Of a DNA stretch of 64,000 bases, positions 37,046-48,870 are shown piece by piece. Made by a program: the position numbers and the translations under genes. Each line of letters begins with the position of its first letter. The first letter of the stretch is position 1. The stretch is taken from assembly GCA_963556255.1 (NCBI GenBank), contig OY744608.1, forward strand, positions 25,995,920 to 26,059,919, written 5' to 3'. The notes under the pieces are model-generated. The model saw only the letters and a program-made list of their open reading frames with translations. It made no database searches and was not told where the DNA came from. The stretch is from Allolobophora icterica. Its lineage: Eukaryota; Annelida; Clitellata; Crassiclitellata; Lumbricidae.

Positions 37046-37735
37046 TTTCACAATTTCGCCCTAATGTTTGTCTAATCAGAGGAAAACAACAGACGATCGC
37101 GATTAATTAAACGCAATTTCTCAACTTCAGATTAAATCCCTAAAGCTCTCTCCCGTTTAACGTCAACACGTCTAAATATAAACGACTTCCTCTTCTGTAA
37201 GATCATTGGAAAATAAACTTATAGCGCAATAACTAGGTATAGACTAAAGTACTAAACGGTATAGACTAGCGTTTGAAAAATATAGATTGAATATCAGTTG
37301 CGGGAATTCCCAGTATTATAGGTTTCGATTAAATTCAATTGGTATCCATTGAAAACTATAACGTATTATGAAAAGCTTCTATAATTCGGTTCAAGGTCAA
37401 GGTAGAGACACGATAGACAGACGGTTACGTAGTTTGATATTAGCCTAGAATGGCGCGACAAGACAATAAAGACACGTCTGTCTATAATACAGTAGGCCAT
37501 ACGGGAACAGAATGGATCAGAATAGGATTTATGTGTGCATGGAATTCGCTTCCGACTCTTTTGACTAGGCCTAATGTGTCCAAGTGTTTTAAACTGAAAC
37601 ATAAACAGTAGGCCTCCCTAACTAATCATCATTTAACTAATCAATTGGTTTTCCTTATTCTGTTTATTGCGCCTCGTTTTGCATGCTTGTGTTTTGTAAG
37701 CCGCAGTGCGTCTGCAAGCGGTTCAATAAAGAACA

Positions 37736-37786
<51 letters not shown>

Positions 37787-38145
37787 CTTCTTGACTTAGA
37801 ATGCACCTAGTAGGCCACGAACTGGTCTTGTATAAAACAACACTGATGCAACTTTTTTTATGTAACTGAAAAATTGTAACAAATATCACTGATGTTAGGC
37901 CTAGGCCTAGGCCTACTATGTCTAAAAAACGGAAATTGTTCGAACTTGGGCTCCCTGCCCACGGAGCAATTTTTTTCTCCTTTTGGGATAACACTTTGAT
38001 ACCATAGGCAATATGAGTTCAAAGTTGTTGCTACTGTAGGCCTATGCACTGAAGTGTACTTAAGTGTACTGAATTAATTCAATTGCAGGCCTACTTGAAT
38101 TTGGTGCTTGGTGTCAATAAACGTCATGTATTGTCTTATTATGAG
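37046..38145. other. Elongin A 5' flank, no gene seen
   Basis: The region upstream of the Elongin A ATG must hold its promoter and 5' UTR; no core motif is convincing. It includes a probable retroelement 3' end (CAATAAAGAACATACTTAC at about 37720) running into a (TTAC)n microsatellite, and a TAGGCC triple repeat near 37895. Confidence 0.4.
37736..37786. repeat. (TTAC)n microsatellite
   Basis: About twelve TTAC units follow an AATAAA-containing segment, the arrangement expected of a retroelement 3' tail. Confidence 0.9.
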
Positions 38146-38426
38146 CATGGGCGTCCGCAGGAATTTTTTAGGGGGGCGCAAAATTTTTTAGGGGGGAACT
38201 TTTTGGGGGGGGGTGGCGAAATGACGTTTTTGCATGCAAAAACTTTGCATAGGAAAAAATTGAAATAAATGATGATCAAGGACTCTACCTAAATAATTAA
38301 GTGTTTCTTCGCATTGAAAATCGTTTTGGGACTGTTGTAATAATCATAATAATCAAAAGATTTTATTTTTCTAAAATATTTGCACAATCTAGGGGGCGCA
38401 AATGCGCCCCCCTCCGGACGCCCATG
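38146..38426. mobile_element. Non-autonomous hAT-like element (CATGGGCGTCCG ends)
   Basis: The ends CATGGGCGTCCGCAGG and CCTCCGGACGCCCATG are inverted, flanked by an exact 8-bp duplication ATTATGAG (38138-38145 and 38427-38434). Length 281 bp, no coding capacity. GGGGGGCGC blocks lie inside each end. Confidence 0.8.
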
Positions 38427-38475
38427 ATTATGAGGTGTTTACAGTTTTGACCTGCACAGACACTACTAAAGGTTA

Positions 38476-39316
38476 GAGGTCGTCCATAAAGGAAGTTCGT
38501 AAAAATGACCTACTTTGGACCCGGAGTGAGTCGCTATACGGAGGTACACCGACTGACTTAATAAGTTAGCGACTAGTACAGTAGTAAGTATAGGTAGCAA
38601 CTTACTAGCAAGGTAGTGAGTAAAGAACTGCAGTGATCTGATATCGACTGATTGTTAGCTGTTGCACTATGACTCGATCGTACCTAAGTAATTATAGGCC
38701 TAGGCAACTGTTGCTCCTGTTCTGCTGCTGATGTCGTTAAATCGAAACTCGAAAACCGCAATTAAAACAAGTACAACATGCAAAATATTAAGTGAACGAA
38801 GTCGATAGTTTAGCGACTGGTTTCAACTTGAGGGCTTAGCGGCGGCAGCGGATGGCAGGGACTACTTTTGACCCCTCCTCCCCTTGTCCATATTTGGCGG
38901 TGCCCTTCCTCCCTCTTTGCGGACGTCTGCATCAGAGGACAATTGGCTACAGGACTAACTCATCAACCGACTTTTCCTTTCTGCTGTTTTTGCATGCCAA
39001 ACTCCAATCCACTTTATAAAGTTATCATTATTTTTACTATTATTCCACAATCCCTGTGCATACTGATGAAGTACATGTAAGTCGTCCGCAACGTAACACA
39101 ACTATAATGACGAAGCAATTTGGTATACAGAGTATACTGTCTATCATATGCCTGAATAACTGAATTTGGTGTCTAAGGCACAGGTTGTACAGAATAAAAT
39201 ATGTATCAAATTTAGATGTGGACGTTCGAACTGGTCATACCCCCATCCCCTCTTGCCACATTTGTATGACCCTCCCTCCCTCCCTCTCATTGAGGACGTC
39301 CTACATAGACGACCCC
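38476..39316. mobile_element. Inverted-repeat DNA transposon, GTCCATAAAGGACGTCCGC family (copy 2)
   Basis: It begins GAGGTCGTCCATAAAGGAAG and ends with the inverse GTCCTACATAGACGACCCC. The interior contains the family blocks ATGACCTACTTTGGACCC and CCTTGTCCATATTTG. It is longer (841 bp) and more degraded than the other copies, with no recognisable transposase. Confidence 0.6.
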
Positions 39317-39924
39317 GTAGCGACGATTAGGCTCTATTCCAGATTCTGTGCATGTTAATGCACGAAGACGTTCGCTATTTTTGTTTCTAGAATGCTCTTC
39401 TACAAGTTACTAGAGCTGTACAGATTCGATTTGGTTTTGTTACATGTGAATGTTTCAACTGTTGGCAACATGCTTTTAACAAAATCATTAATGTTTATTT
39501 GACTATGGTTCACGAGGCCGAGCTCTAGGAATTTAAGCAAAATCGTCAATGCTTCACACCCATATCAACCTCTCACAGCTAGCTTAAAGGATTGCTCTTT
39601 TTCAAGAGCATTTACCCATACTGCGAGTCAGAGAGCACAAGAAAGAGTGCCCAAGACGGACAAAGAATAATATTGCAAATTAAGACAACCTTCGTTTATG
39701 ATCCCAGTGGCGGCGCGTGGATTTTTCAAAGGTGGTGCGAAGCATCAGTGTGCCGCCCCCGTAAGGCGACAGGCCTGTCTAGTAGTGTAGGGAAATTTTG
39801 TCTGTGTTGTGTATGATAGTAGTTAGTAGCAGCCTTAGCCTAGTATAGAGCACAGTATAGCAGATGAAGCAGATCGGCTAGTAGTGTCACTGCAGTGTAC
39901 TGCGCACTTAACGTACTTTTAGCA

Positions 39925-40805
39925 TTAGCAAATCAAATCAGAGGGGGTTTTCAGAGAGTAGGCAAAAAGAGGTCCGAGTCCGGTTTCCAGAAGGCCAAAT
40001 CGAATTAGAGTGGGTACCCAGAAAGTAGTTCAAAAGAGACCCGAGTCCAGTTTCCACTAGGCCAGATCAAGAAAAGAGGCCAGCTGTCAAAGCGGGTGTC
40101 GTTAATTGCGAGAAGAATTTGAAGGCGGATGATCAGATGAGTCAGGGTAGTACTTGAAAAGGTAAGATTTCAGTTTTGAGAGGAAAGCCAGATGGTGATA
40201 GAGGACCATGAGGATGAGAATGAAGGACGGGTTGAAATGATGATGGAGGAACTGAGAAGCTGCGGAATTCAGGGGGAGATCAATCCAGAGGCGTGGTGCT
40301 GTGTTAAATATGGCTCGGTTGGAGAACTTGAGATGAGTAGTGACTTGCGGTCGAGAAACACTGAGATAGGAGGATCGGATGGAGCGGGTTGCCTGAATAG
40401 TGAAGAGATCACTGAGGTATATCGGCCGGGAATATTGTAGAAAGTTGCAGATTGCAGGTTAGTGTAATATAACGAAGTGGATTCTCTCTGGGATTTTTAA
40501 CCAATGGAATGATTTCAGGATGGTAGTGATGATATTTGGGCGTTCTAGTAACAGCTCTGACGAGATTTGGAATTTTTTGGATAAGTTGCAGACGTTTGAT
40601 TTGGGTGGATTCAAGGTTGAGGAAGAGGGAACTGCAGTAATCAAGCTTTGAATGAACAATAGAGGTAGAACAACAATGGTGGGGGCAGTTTTAAGGTCGA
40701 GCATGGGCCGGATGCGTCGGAGGTCACGAATGTGCACGAAACAAGAGTGTGGGAGGTTGGAGATGTGGCTAGAGAAGGAGAAGTGTGCATCAAAAGTAAT
40801 ACCAC
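39925..40805 (-). mobile_element. L2-like retrotransposon fragment with ORF2 C-terminal remnants
   Basis: The minus strand encodes HIRDLRRIRPMLDLKTAPT at 40680-40735 and, frame-shifted, ILKSFHWLKIPERIHFVIL near 40470-40530. Both are conserved post-RT blocks of L2. The 3' part shares GGAAACCGGACTCGGACCTC with the fragment at 8.1 kb. It is inserted within the hAT-like element 39705-41479. Confidence 0.65.
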
Positions 40806-40845
40806 AGTATCAATATAATTAAGCGCAATCATTATTTCTAGAAAC

Positions 40846-41205
40846 CAGAGACGTAGCCCCGGGCGCCAAGGAAGAGGCGCCGAAATGAGGGTAAAGATAA
40901 ACAAGTTTACTCTTAATTTTGATGCAGTTTTAACTAGTTTATCCCACATAAATTTATGTGATTTAATTTTGGAGCCCCAGATATATCCAGTTATATCCAT
41001 ATTACTTACAAACCAGTTCTCATGTATGATTTTGGCGCCCCATTTAGCAATAAGGTGCAACATGCATGTGCTATCTGTATTTTTCATATTTTATTTAATT
41101 AAAATAAAAATTGCCATTCTATTATTTGGAAAATGTGAAATAGTAAAACGGGGTGGGGGCGCCAAATTCATAGTTCGTCCCCGGGCTCAAAATATCATAG
41201 CTACG
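40846..41205. mobile_element. Nested element with 8-bp TSD
   Basis: An exact duplication CTAGAAAC (40838-40845 and 41206-41213) brackets 360 bp. It starts CAGAGACGTAGCCCCGGG and ends with ATAGCTACG, with partly inverted ends sharing CCCCGGG. It probably belongs to hAT; no coding capacity. Confidence 0.6.
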
Positions 41206-41514
41206 CTAGAAACTATAGGCTTAAAATGATCTAAATCAATTTTTAAAAAGAAATACATTGAAACTCGCATGAACAGTGAAGATTTACAGTTCACTGAATT
41301 ATGATATTAAAGTTTCATTGAAATTTCTAGCAACGAATTACGTAATAACTCCAAATTAAACACTACGGTGACCACAGGAAGCACCGAAAAAATATTCCAG
41401 GTAGTCAAAGTGCCGCCCCCCCCTAAAGAGGCCGCCCGGTGCGACCGCACCCCCTTGCACCCCCCACGCGCCGCCACTGTATGATCCTTAACACTCAGTC
41501 TGCTCTCACACTCA

Positions 41515-41973
41515 GAGGTCATCCATAAAGGACGTCCGCAATGAGGGAAGGTCATTCAAATGCGGACAAGGGGGAGGGAAGGTTATGACCAGTGCGGACG
41601 TCCGCATCTAAATTTGATAGATTTTTAAATGCCCTTTTGTTTTAACATTTCCCGAGAGACGAAAAGGTCAGTGAGATGATAGCCTAAAACCTCATGCCAT
41701 GTGTTAGAACTTTAAAACACTGTGGGCTTACTGTTAAATTTTAAATAGCATGTGCTGGTTGACATTTTAAGTAAGGTGATTTTTAATAAGACAGAACTGG
41801 TAGCTTATTAATGTCGTTAGTAACAATGTTGGTTTTTTCATTGGCCTTGACGTGCGGACGCCCGTAATGGGGTGGGGGAAAAGTGTAAAGTCAAATGCGG
41901 ACAGATGGGGACAAGGGGGAGGGAGGGGTCCAAAATAGGTCATATTTTGAGGACGTCCTTTATGGATGACCCC
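41515..41973. mobile_element. Inverted-repeat DNA transposon, GTCCATAAAGGACGTCCGC family (copy 3)
   Basis: The best-preserved copy: ends GAGGTCATCCATAAAGGACG and CGTCCTTTATGGATGACCCC, flanked by TCA on both sides (41512-41514 and 41974-41976). Internal inverted blocks with GTGCGGACGTCCGCA and GGACAAGGGGGAGGG. No transposase. Confidence 0.72.
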
Positions 41974-42108
41974 TCACCATTACTCACTGCAATAACCTGT
42001 CACCTCACAAATGTGCTGCCCTCTATCAATAAGTTTTCAAGCTGATGCAAGTTGGGATGAAAGCACGGGCAACTTATGCCAACTGTTAGCTGATCTGATG
42101 TCGACTCA

Positions 42109-42670
42109 TTAGGAGGTCATAATTGTATGGAACAGTGCTGCTGTAGTCTGTAGCTCAGTCAGTACCAGTCCGCGATTGGTTAACAGGCTGTGGAACAAAT
42201 GTCCTTGTGTATCAGCATACTGATCTAAAAGTGATTGCACTTCAGACAGTTTTTGCTTTTGAAGAGATACCAATGAAAGTAATGGTAACACAGTGCACAC
42301 TGCACATGCTTCTACAGAAACTCCTAAAATATATTGTTCCGGTGGTCAAAAGTTCATTCGAGATACAACATGGCCACAACAAATCAGTTGCATAAGTCTG
42401 AAGACAAAACATGAATAACATACCCTGATAATTTGAATCACATTATTTCTATCATGGCGTGGCATTCAGGTTAAATTTAAGTCACTTGGTGTTCTATAAA
42501 AACCTTTTTAATACTAAAACATATGGAAAACTACTCCCCCTTGTCATTAAAGGGTTAAGTTTACCCATTAACTGTATTTAGGTAGCCTCATATGAAGTGC
42601 ACATTTCTATTATTTTGAACACCAAAACCCGACGTAGCAGCTCACTAGGTCCAATTTTCAGAATATCCTG
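42109..42670 (-). CDS. Weak candidate exons of an unassigned minus-strand gene
   Basis: Two open segments have plausible splice signals. The first, starting at about 42668 after a good acceptor (TTTTTGTGCAG), reads DILKIGPSELLRRVL before a GT. The second, from about 42256 after CTTCAAAAG, reads QKLSEVQSLLDQYADTQGHL and continues to a stop at 42109, giving a helical, coiled-coil-like C-terminus. The frames join in phase 0. A third open segment ending at a GTAAGA donor (42973-43054, SSSAELFMEFSSFQTVRDELL) does not join in phase. I do not recognise the protein. It may be the 3' end of a small gene between Elongin A and FAD synthase, or chance. Confidence 0.25.
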
Positions 42671-43451
42671 CACAAAAAGATACCAAAATTTGTGAACAAA
42701 CTAGCAGACAAGTTGTACATAAGTTAAGAGCAGACTCAGAGTTTGTCTGACTGGACACTGGTACATCTTATTGGTAATTCTCACTCTACATAAACCGAAT
42801 GAGTTAAAAGGACAACTTCAAACCAAGTAACACTGCTTAATGTAAGTCATGCAAAGTTTAACTAAACAACAGCTACAAACTATTTAAAAGGCAAAATGAC
42901 TATTGGTACTGAAGACAGTCAGACATCACATATGTTTTACAGATTTTTAAGCTTATGGAATTGCATCTTACCAAGCAACTCATCCCTCACTGTTTGAAAA
43001 CTGCTGAACTCCATAAATAGTTCTGCACTGGAACTACCCATAACACGACTCATACATAACATTTTAACAAGTTATAATAATGCTGTGTCCTTAAGCTAAA
43101 ACAATATGGGACATGTTGCAGAATTCAAATGATGATATGTGCTATAAAGATGATCCACTGTATTTGTACATCTAAAACACTAGCATTCTACATTCACAGA
43201 TTTATAATTAAGTCTTGTTAATACTTGAAAGCTTCACAGTTAAAAATACAAAGCTTTCAGAAACAGCTTAGAATATTTTTAAAAACTACTGATCTGTTCA
43301 CAAATCCAGACTAAACCTGTGAATCATAACATGCAGGTTTGAAATCGTAGTACGGTATCATGTAAAACAGCTAACACAAAGACAGACTTGAATAACTAGT
43401 CAAAAATTTAAGAAATGGTAAAGACTGGCTTATACATGTATACCTAGAATT

Positions 43452-46400
43452 TCAGTTTCTTCCAGCTCTCTCACTGCATTCCTCAGTCAGTTCATAGGCC
43501 GGCCTGTAATAGACAATTCCCTTTGCATCAACCAGCTGTAACGCAGGGTTGGGATGTGTATTTTCCATACTACCCAGGGAAGTATACCCTCTGTCATACA
43601 GAGTACAGTATGGAAGGTTCAGTGACCGAATGAATAACCAAACATCAGTGTAACTCCAATCTAGCATAGGATTGACGCGCATATACTCTGGCCAGCCTGC
43701 ATCTGTCGGACTAAAGTTGAGCAGATCTGAACTGTGGGGATCAGTTCTACGCGTTCCCATTAAGACTGCTTTCAGACTTGGGTCTTTGACCTTCAGTTCT
43801 CCAAGTGCATCTTTAATGCGTCCAGTAATTGTGATCAGTTCTATGTTGTACCTGTTTCGACAATCTTTTATGAACAGTTCCACTTCTGGAAAAGGCTGAC
43901 CACGACGTATGTACAAGGCCTTCAGTTTAGGAGTCTCGGCACCAAACTTTCGCCGGACTACTGCATGGATCATGTGCAGCAGCGCTGTACAGTCCTTTCC
44001 ACCATTGTATCCCACACAAATTTCTTTCAAATCATAACGACCAATGCTCTCTTCCAGCACTCCTAAAGACAACTTAAGTCTTTCAGCAAAGACAGGATTC
44101 TTTGTAGAACTAATCAAACCATATACTTTGTCGGCCACTCGGTCCAGAGGATTACCATCGTACTGTACTATGGCGTTTTCTGGAAGATTCTTTTGGAGAA
44201 AGTCACAGAGTTTGTCCAGCTGAGAACTTTCTCGTGACTCAAGGGTCAGCTTGACCTTGTAGTAACAGTTATAGAAGTCTGGGTATGAGCCAATTGTGAC
44301 TGAATCTTTAAACTTGGCATTTGCATCATTCAGAAGGCCTGTTATCGAGACTTCATCAGACTTGATAAAAACATCACGTGTGCAGAACTGAGCACTTGGG
44401 TTTCGGAAAAGATCCTCCAGCCTGTTGAAGGCTCCTTCCATGAGCTTGGGTACTCCAGGAAATATGAATACATTTTTAACAACAACCAGAGGGAAACGAG
44501 ATTTCTCACCAGTTAACTTGTCAACGCCATAACGCAAAGAGCTTGACTCTGGAATGAAAGCAAGCTTAAGCTTAGGAGACTGGAGGTCATCTGTACCAAA
44601 GAATGCCTTGCACAAGGCTACGAGGTCAGCATTTGGCACAACCTTTTCACCAAAAGCCTTTGCCACGCCTTCAAACGTCATGTCATCGTGTGTTGGGCCT
44701 ATGCCACCAGAAGTTATGACATATGTGAACTTCTTAGAAAATTCAAGTACCTGCCAAAAACATACAAGAAAACAGCTCTAAAAGCAGTCAGGCACATTTA
44801 ATATGCAAATTAGATAATAAATGTGCTGAATATAATCACATCGAGGTCAATTACCATTGTCACGAAATAAAATGCTTTTATTTAACAAAATGTTCGTGTT
44901 TTGCTTTAAGCCAGAATATTATCAACAGTACTGCACCTCCAGCTTGTGTCGAAACAGAGCACTGCATGTTCAAAAAGCAAATATCCATTGATAGGTAAGT
45001 AAGTAATTGGTAAAAGCTTCTGACAACATGCGCTGCATCATAAAAACATGACATAATATAACCAGAATTTACTTTGTTTTCACAAGACTAGTGCCATATT
45101 GCATTGCCCCATACAAAAGGCAAGTGCACAAAAATTAGCGACTTCTTGTGCTTACTGTAACATAAACCACCCAGCAAGCCAGCAATTTGTTCCAAAGAAC
45201 CTAAAATGGATGTGACACCTAGTCAAGTGATTTTAAATTTCATGTGGACATGTCCATCTTCTCAGGTTGGCTTGTTGGTTTATGTTAAATTAAACACAAG
45301 CAGTCATTAATTTTTGTGCACTGTCTTTCCGAAGAGTTTGCTGTTGTTGTAATACTTCCTTATTATTTAAACCTTGATGTTTTCATATGTATTGCAGAAT
45401 CTTACATGGTTCAATAATTTATTAACCAATAAAAGCATTTTACAAAATCTCTCACATGAGGTAATCTGTCACTTACTCATTACTTCCTTATTATTTGCTG
45501 CTGTGGCGTGCAGCACTCTGTTTCAACTCAATCAGCGGTTGCCACATCATTAATGATTTAGCAGCTATAGCAAAACATTACCACCAAAAGTATCCATGGG
45601 CTCAAAATCTGTACACCCCAGAACAGTTGTTATAACAGTTGTTATAACATTCAATATTAAATGGAATATTGTTATACAGCAAATTCATGAAACATGTAAA
45701 AGTCTCCATTGGCTGGCTCTACCTGAAATAGAACCAGACAAACGGATCCTCTTCTTGAAAGACTCTCAACCAGTTCAGAATTTCTTGTCTATGCTCCGTT
45801 GCAAATAAGGAATGACGACAACGGGACAAGTACTCAAAGTCAGTGGCGGCGCCACGATTTGAAAAGTAGTACGGCAAATTAGAGGGTCTGGGTAAAAGTG
45901 TACGGCAAAATGATGTTTTTGCCGTAAAACCTTAAAAAGTGGTACGGCAAAGCCGTACAACAAACATACGCGGCGCCGCCACTGCTCAAAGTACACGCTT
46001 GCGCTGACCGACTTGATCGCCCTGGGCCTAAGGTCAAAGTAAACGTTCACGTTTTCCCATGGCAACCGTAAGGCTTCGACCCTTATAATTTTTCAATTAA
46101 TTGGTCGGGGACAACATTGCCCGTCTTAATATCCCTCACGGTACCAAATTATTCTCCATGCAGGCTTGGTGCATTCGTCCGTAGTGGGCCCAGCCAAGTA
46201 TACATCGCGTGATGTATGTCATTTAAAGACCTCGGCACTCCATTCAGTTTCTAAATGTGCACGATAGTTACCTCGCTCGCAATGGCGTCCACATCGTCTG
46301 AGATTACAGATATCTTTTGAACTTTAACTCCAAGTGAAAATAGTCGACGGGTCAAGAAGTGTGAATTTGTGTCCGCCGTCTGTCCCTTCAAGATCTCATC

Positions 46401-46565
46401 CCCAATCACAATAATACCAACAGATGGCTTATTGTGGTTTGTCCCAACTCCAGCTGACGACATTCTTTCAGTAAGGTGTCTGCAAGCGACTAAAATACGA
46501 CTCGAAACTGCAGATCCATATGATCGCCTTAACAGACTACCGGAAACGCGGATCATCGCTGCCAT
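43452..46565 (-). CDS. FLAD1: FAD synthase, MoaB-like plus PAPS-reductase-like domains, 2 exons
   Basis: Exons 46565-46272 and 44750-43452 (GAG|gtaact ... ggcag) encode 530 aa; human FLAD1 isoform 1 is 587 aa. The N-terminus ([20 protein letters not shown]) is basic and lacks acids for 30 residues, consistent with mitochondrial targeting. The MoaB/molybdopterin-binding-like domain shows GDEILKG (55-61) and GGIGPTHDD (113-121). The C-terminal PAPS-reductase-like domain shows the pyrophosphate loop YNGGKDC (346-352), RRTDPHS (432-438), DWSYTDVW and [10 protein letters not shown]. It adenylates FMN to FAD with ATP. An ATG 14 codons upstream (46607) is in frame, and a Met at residue 35 could start a cytosolic form. 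The catalytic half lies in one large exon. The intron holds a hAT-like element and an L2 scrap. Confidence 0.94.
45640..45790 (+). mobile_element. L2-like coding scrap
   Basis: Plus-strand residues [20 protein letters not shown] resemble the ...LHWLPI..RI.YK block of L2/CR1 ORF2. No tail was found; it is in the FLAD1 intron. Confidence 0.35.
45841..45984. mobile_element. Minimal hAT-like element (CAGTGGCGGCGCC ends)
   Basis: A 144-bp element with inverted ends CAGTGGCGGCGCC and GGCGCCGCCACTG and an exact 8-bp duplication CTCAAAGT (45833-45840 and 45985-45992). Internally it has an inverted pair around GTACGGCAAA. It is in the FLAD1 intron. Confidence 0.82.
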
Positions 46566-47180
46566 TGATATGTATAAATAGTACTGGATTGATAAAGCTT
46601 CAGTCATTGGCCTATGCCCGACGGCGAATCAGTCGTGGCTTCGTGGACTTCCGGTCAGGGATTATGACTTATTAATATAAAAGACTGAAAAGTCCTTATG
46701 TGACTGGTTATGGCGTCCATGGAGCATAACGCCTCTAGCGACAAAAATGTATAACGTCGTGTTATGGCGTTTATGGAGCGTGGTGCCCCTAGCGGCAAAG
46801 GCGTATAAGGTTATGTTTACACAACAAATGCATTTGGGTTTCTATCAACGAATAATTATTTTTAAAGCAATAAACAATTGCATGTGCAGAGCAAAACATC
46901 ATGTTTAACATGCACTGAATTGTGCATTGCCGCGTATATAACCATTTTGTAATTAATGTTAAAGCTAAGTTTGTAGAACTTTTGTATTGCGGAAAACAAT
47001 ATTTGATTTTTTCAAATATTAGTATCTTCTTATTACTTCAATGTTTTATATTTTTTCTTTACTTGTTCACCAATGTGCAGTTCGCTTTTGGTTTTACAAT
47101 AAAGAATATTAATAATAATGTTATTGTAGTATCACCGGACACGGCACTGACTGGCCTTTACCGATCATGTGTGAACAAAT
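46566..47180. other. FLAD1 5' flank with an imperfect 50-bp tandem duplication
   Basis: No gene is seen. Two diverged copies of a roughly 50-bp unit lie at 46707-46757 and 46760-46810, each starting GTTATGGCGT and containing CCTCTAGCG or CCCCTAGCG. They are 140-245 bp upstream of the FLAD1 ATG and could fall in the promoter. Confidence 0.45.
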
Positions 47181-47188
47181 ATTTATCT

Positions 47189-47422
47189 CAGGGATGGCGA
47201 ACCTATGGCACGCGTGCCCAAAGTGGACGTTATTTTAACACCATTCAAAGACAGTCTTTGAAATAACGTCTTTAATTTATTTTTCTTACGTTTTGTTAGC
47301 TAAAATCTATATGAGAAAAATAATTATATACTCTGCAATATTCCGAAGGGCACGCGACGGTATTTAAAAAAATGATTTAGCAGTATTTTGGCATGCACCT
47401 TAAAAAAGGTTCGCCACCTCTG
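47189..47422. mobile_element. Non-autonomous hAT-like element (CAGGGATGGCGAACC ends)
   Basis: The ends CAGGGATGGCGAACCT and GGTTCGCCACCTCTG are imperfect inverted repeats of the classic hAT/Charlie form. The flanks ATTTATCT and ATTTATGC are an 8-bp duplication with two changes. Length 234 bp. Confidence 0.75.
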
Positions 47423-47884
47423 ATTTATGCAAAATTAACTTCATTATTACGTGTTTTTATGGCCTTTCCTCTTGAGGTTGAAGTATCTTTTGGCAGAAGC
47501 CCAAGCAATCCAGCAACATGGAATACAAGTGCTTTATTAATAATAATTTACTGAACCAGATAGATGACGAGTCAACTGACCCATATGAGATAGTATTGTA
47601 TGGATGGTTGCAATCCAAGCACTAACCAGTAACCATATCAAGCATTGCTCAACTGACCTGCACTTTGTCATCATCTTAAACAGTGTCTTTATATTCATGA
47701 TTTTTTTTATAGATAGTGAGGTGACTGATAACTGTTGATAATTTTTTTCTTTCTTTATTCAACTAAACATTAAATAAAATAAAAATAGACACATTAGTTA
47801 TTAAAATATTTCTTTCTTTATTCATTCAACTAAGAACATTAAATTAAATTAAATTGACACATTAGTTATTACAATATTTCAAAT

Positions 47885-48547
47885 GCAATTGGAAATATAC
47901 AGAAGAACAGCGTCAGTTTGCAACAACGCTACAGTTTTAGTCCAAAAGCATATGCATTTTGTCGTAAAAACTTAAAACTACCTGCCGAAAGTACGATAAG
48001 GAAGTGGATGAGAAGAATCGATAGCAATCCAGGCACTTTAACAAAGCTGTCACCATTAGTTACCAACATTTTGTCATATATAGCCGGTTGGATTGTTCGC
48101 AGACTGTCAGCAACAATTTCATGTGGTGATTGCTTATCAGCACTGGTTGAAAAGGCAGGACCCAAAACAAACAGTCTGCTGGAAATAAAGAACAATGGAG
48201 GACTTGTGACACCCTCAACTAGTCTTGTGAAAGTTGTAGAACATGCTGAGAAGGTTTTGAGATCCAATGCTGATTTCCATCATGTGTCGAAGCAGGATCA
48301 ATGGGGAAAAGCCTTGGAAGCAAAAGTGTTAGAAAACATTCCCGACAATTTGTTCAGTGATTTGAGTCAGCACTTCTGTGACACACTTTATGGTATTGAA
48401 AGTCATTACACTGATCTTGTTCGTAATATCTGTAGGGTTTTCCTTAAACTGCGCCGATTCCATGCTGTTAATTTAAAAAACCAAAGTCTACAGTGTTCTT
48501 CTGTTCGTCACTCATTAACAAAAGCTATTTTGTTCAAGAATCAATAA
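47885..48547 (+). pseudogene. P-element/THAP9-like transposase fragment, internally deleted
   Basis: An open frame of about 210 codons lacks an ATG near its start. It begins with QQRYSFSPKAYAFCRKNLKL and PAESTIRKW, the block preceding the catalytic region in THAP9/P-element transposases. It then jumps within about 20 residues to SYIAGWIVRRL...CGDCLSALV and NNGGLVTPS..VVKVVEHAEKVLRS, which are C-terminal blocks. The RNase H-like and GTP-binding insertion regions between them are absent, so it cannot encode an active transposase. It ends at a stop at 48545-48547. It faces the THAP-domain gene on the other strand, as if the downstream half of one P-like element had been inverted. Confidence 0.7.
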
Positions 48548-48870
48548 TACTGCAAAGACAAAATGTTTCAAATGACTTTATGATTTCCAGTCTTTCAGCC
48601 ATTTTAATTACCAATTATATATTCACTAACATTGCTGTAACTGATTTAGTTGTAAACTTGTTTAACTAGCTTGTTGTTTTTTGACTTCTTGTGAGCAATA
48701 TTTAGTTAAACATTGGACATTGAGTACAAAAATTCACTGTTTCACATAAACTATAACTATTTAACAGAATACTTAGTGATAACAAAAGAGTAGCAGAAAA
48801 TCTGAAGTTTTCATTAAACACTGTGCAATAAATCACAATTATTTCATGTAAATGGTAACTAACAGTATAC

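Larger units (their letters stand above)
39705..41479. mobile_element. hAT-like element (CAGTGGCGGCGCG ends) with nested insertions
   Basis: The ends CAGTGGCGGCGCGTGG and CCACGCGCCGCCACTG are perfect inverted repeats with an exact 8-bp duplication TATGATCC (39697-39704 and 41480-41487). It contains a reverse L2 fragment and another inverted-repeat element (40846-41205). No transposase was recognised. Its termini match the 144-bp element at 45841, which may be a deletion relative. Confidence 0.8.
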
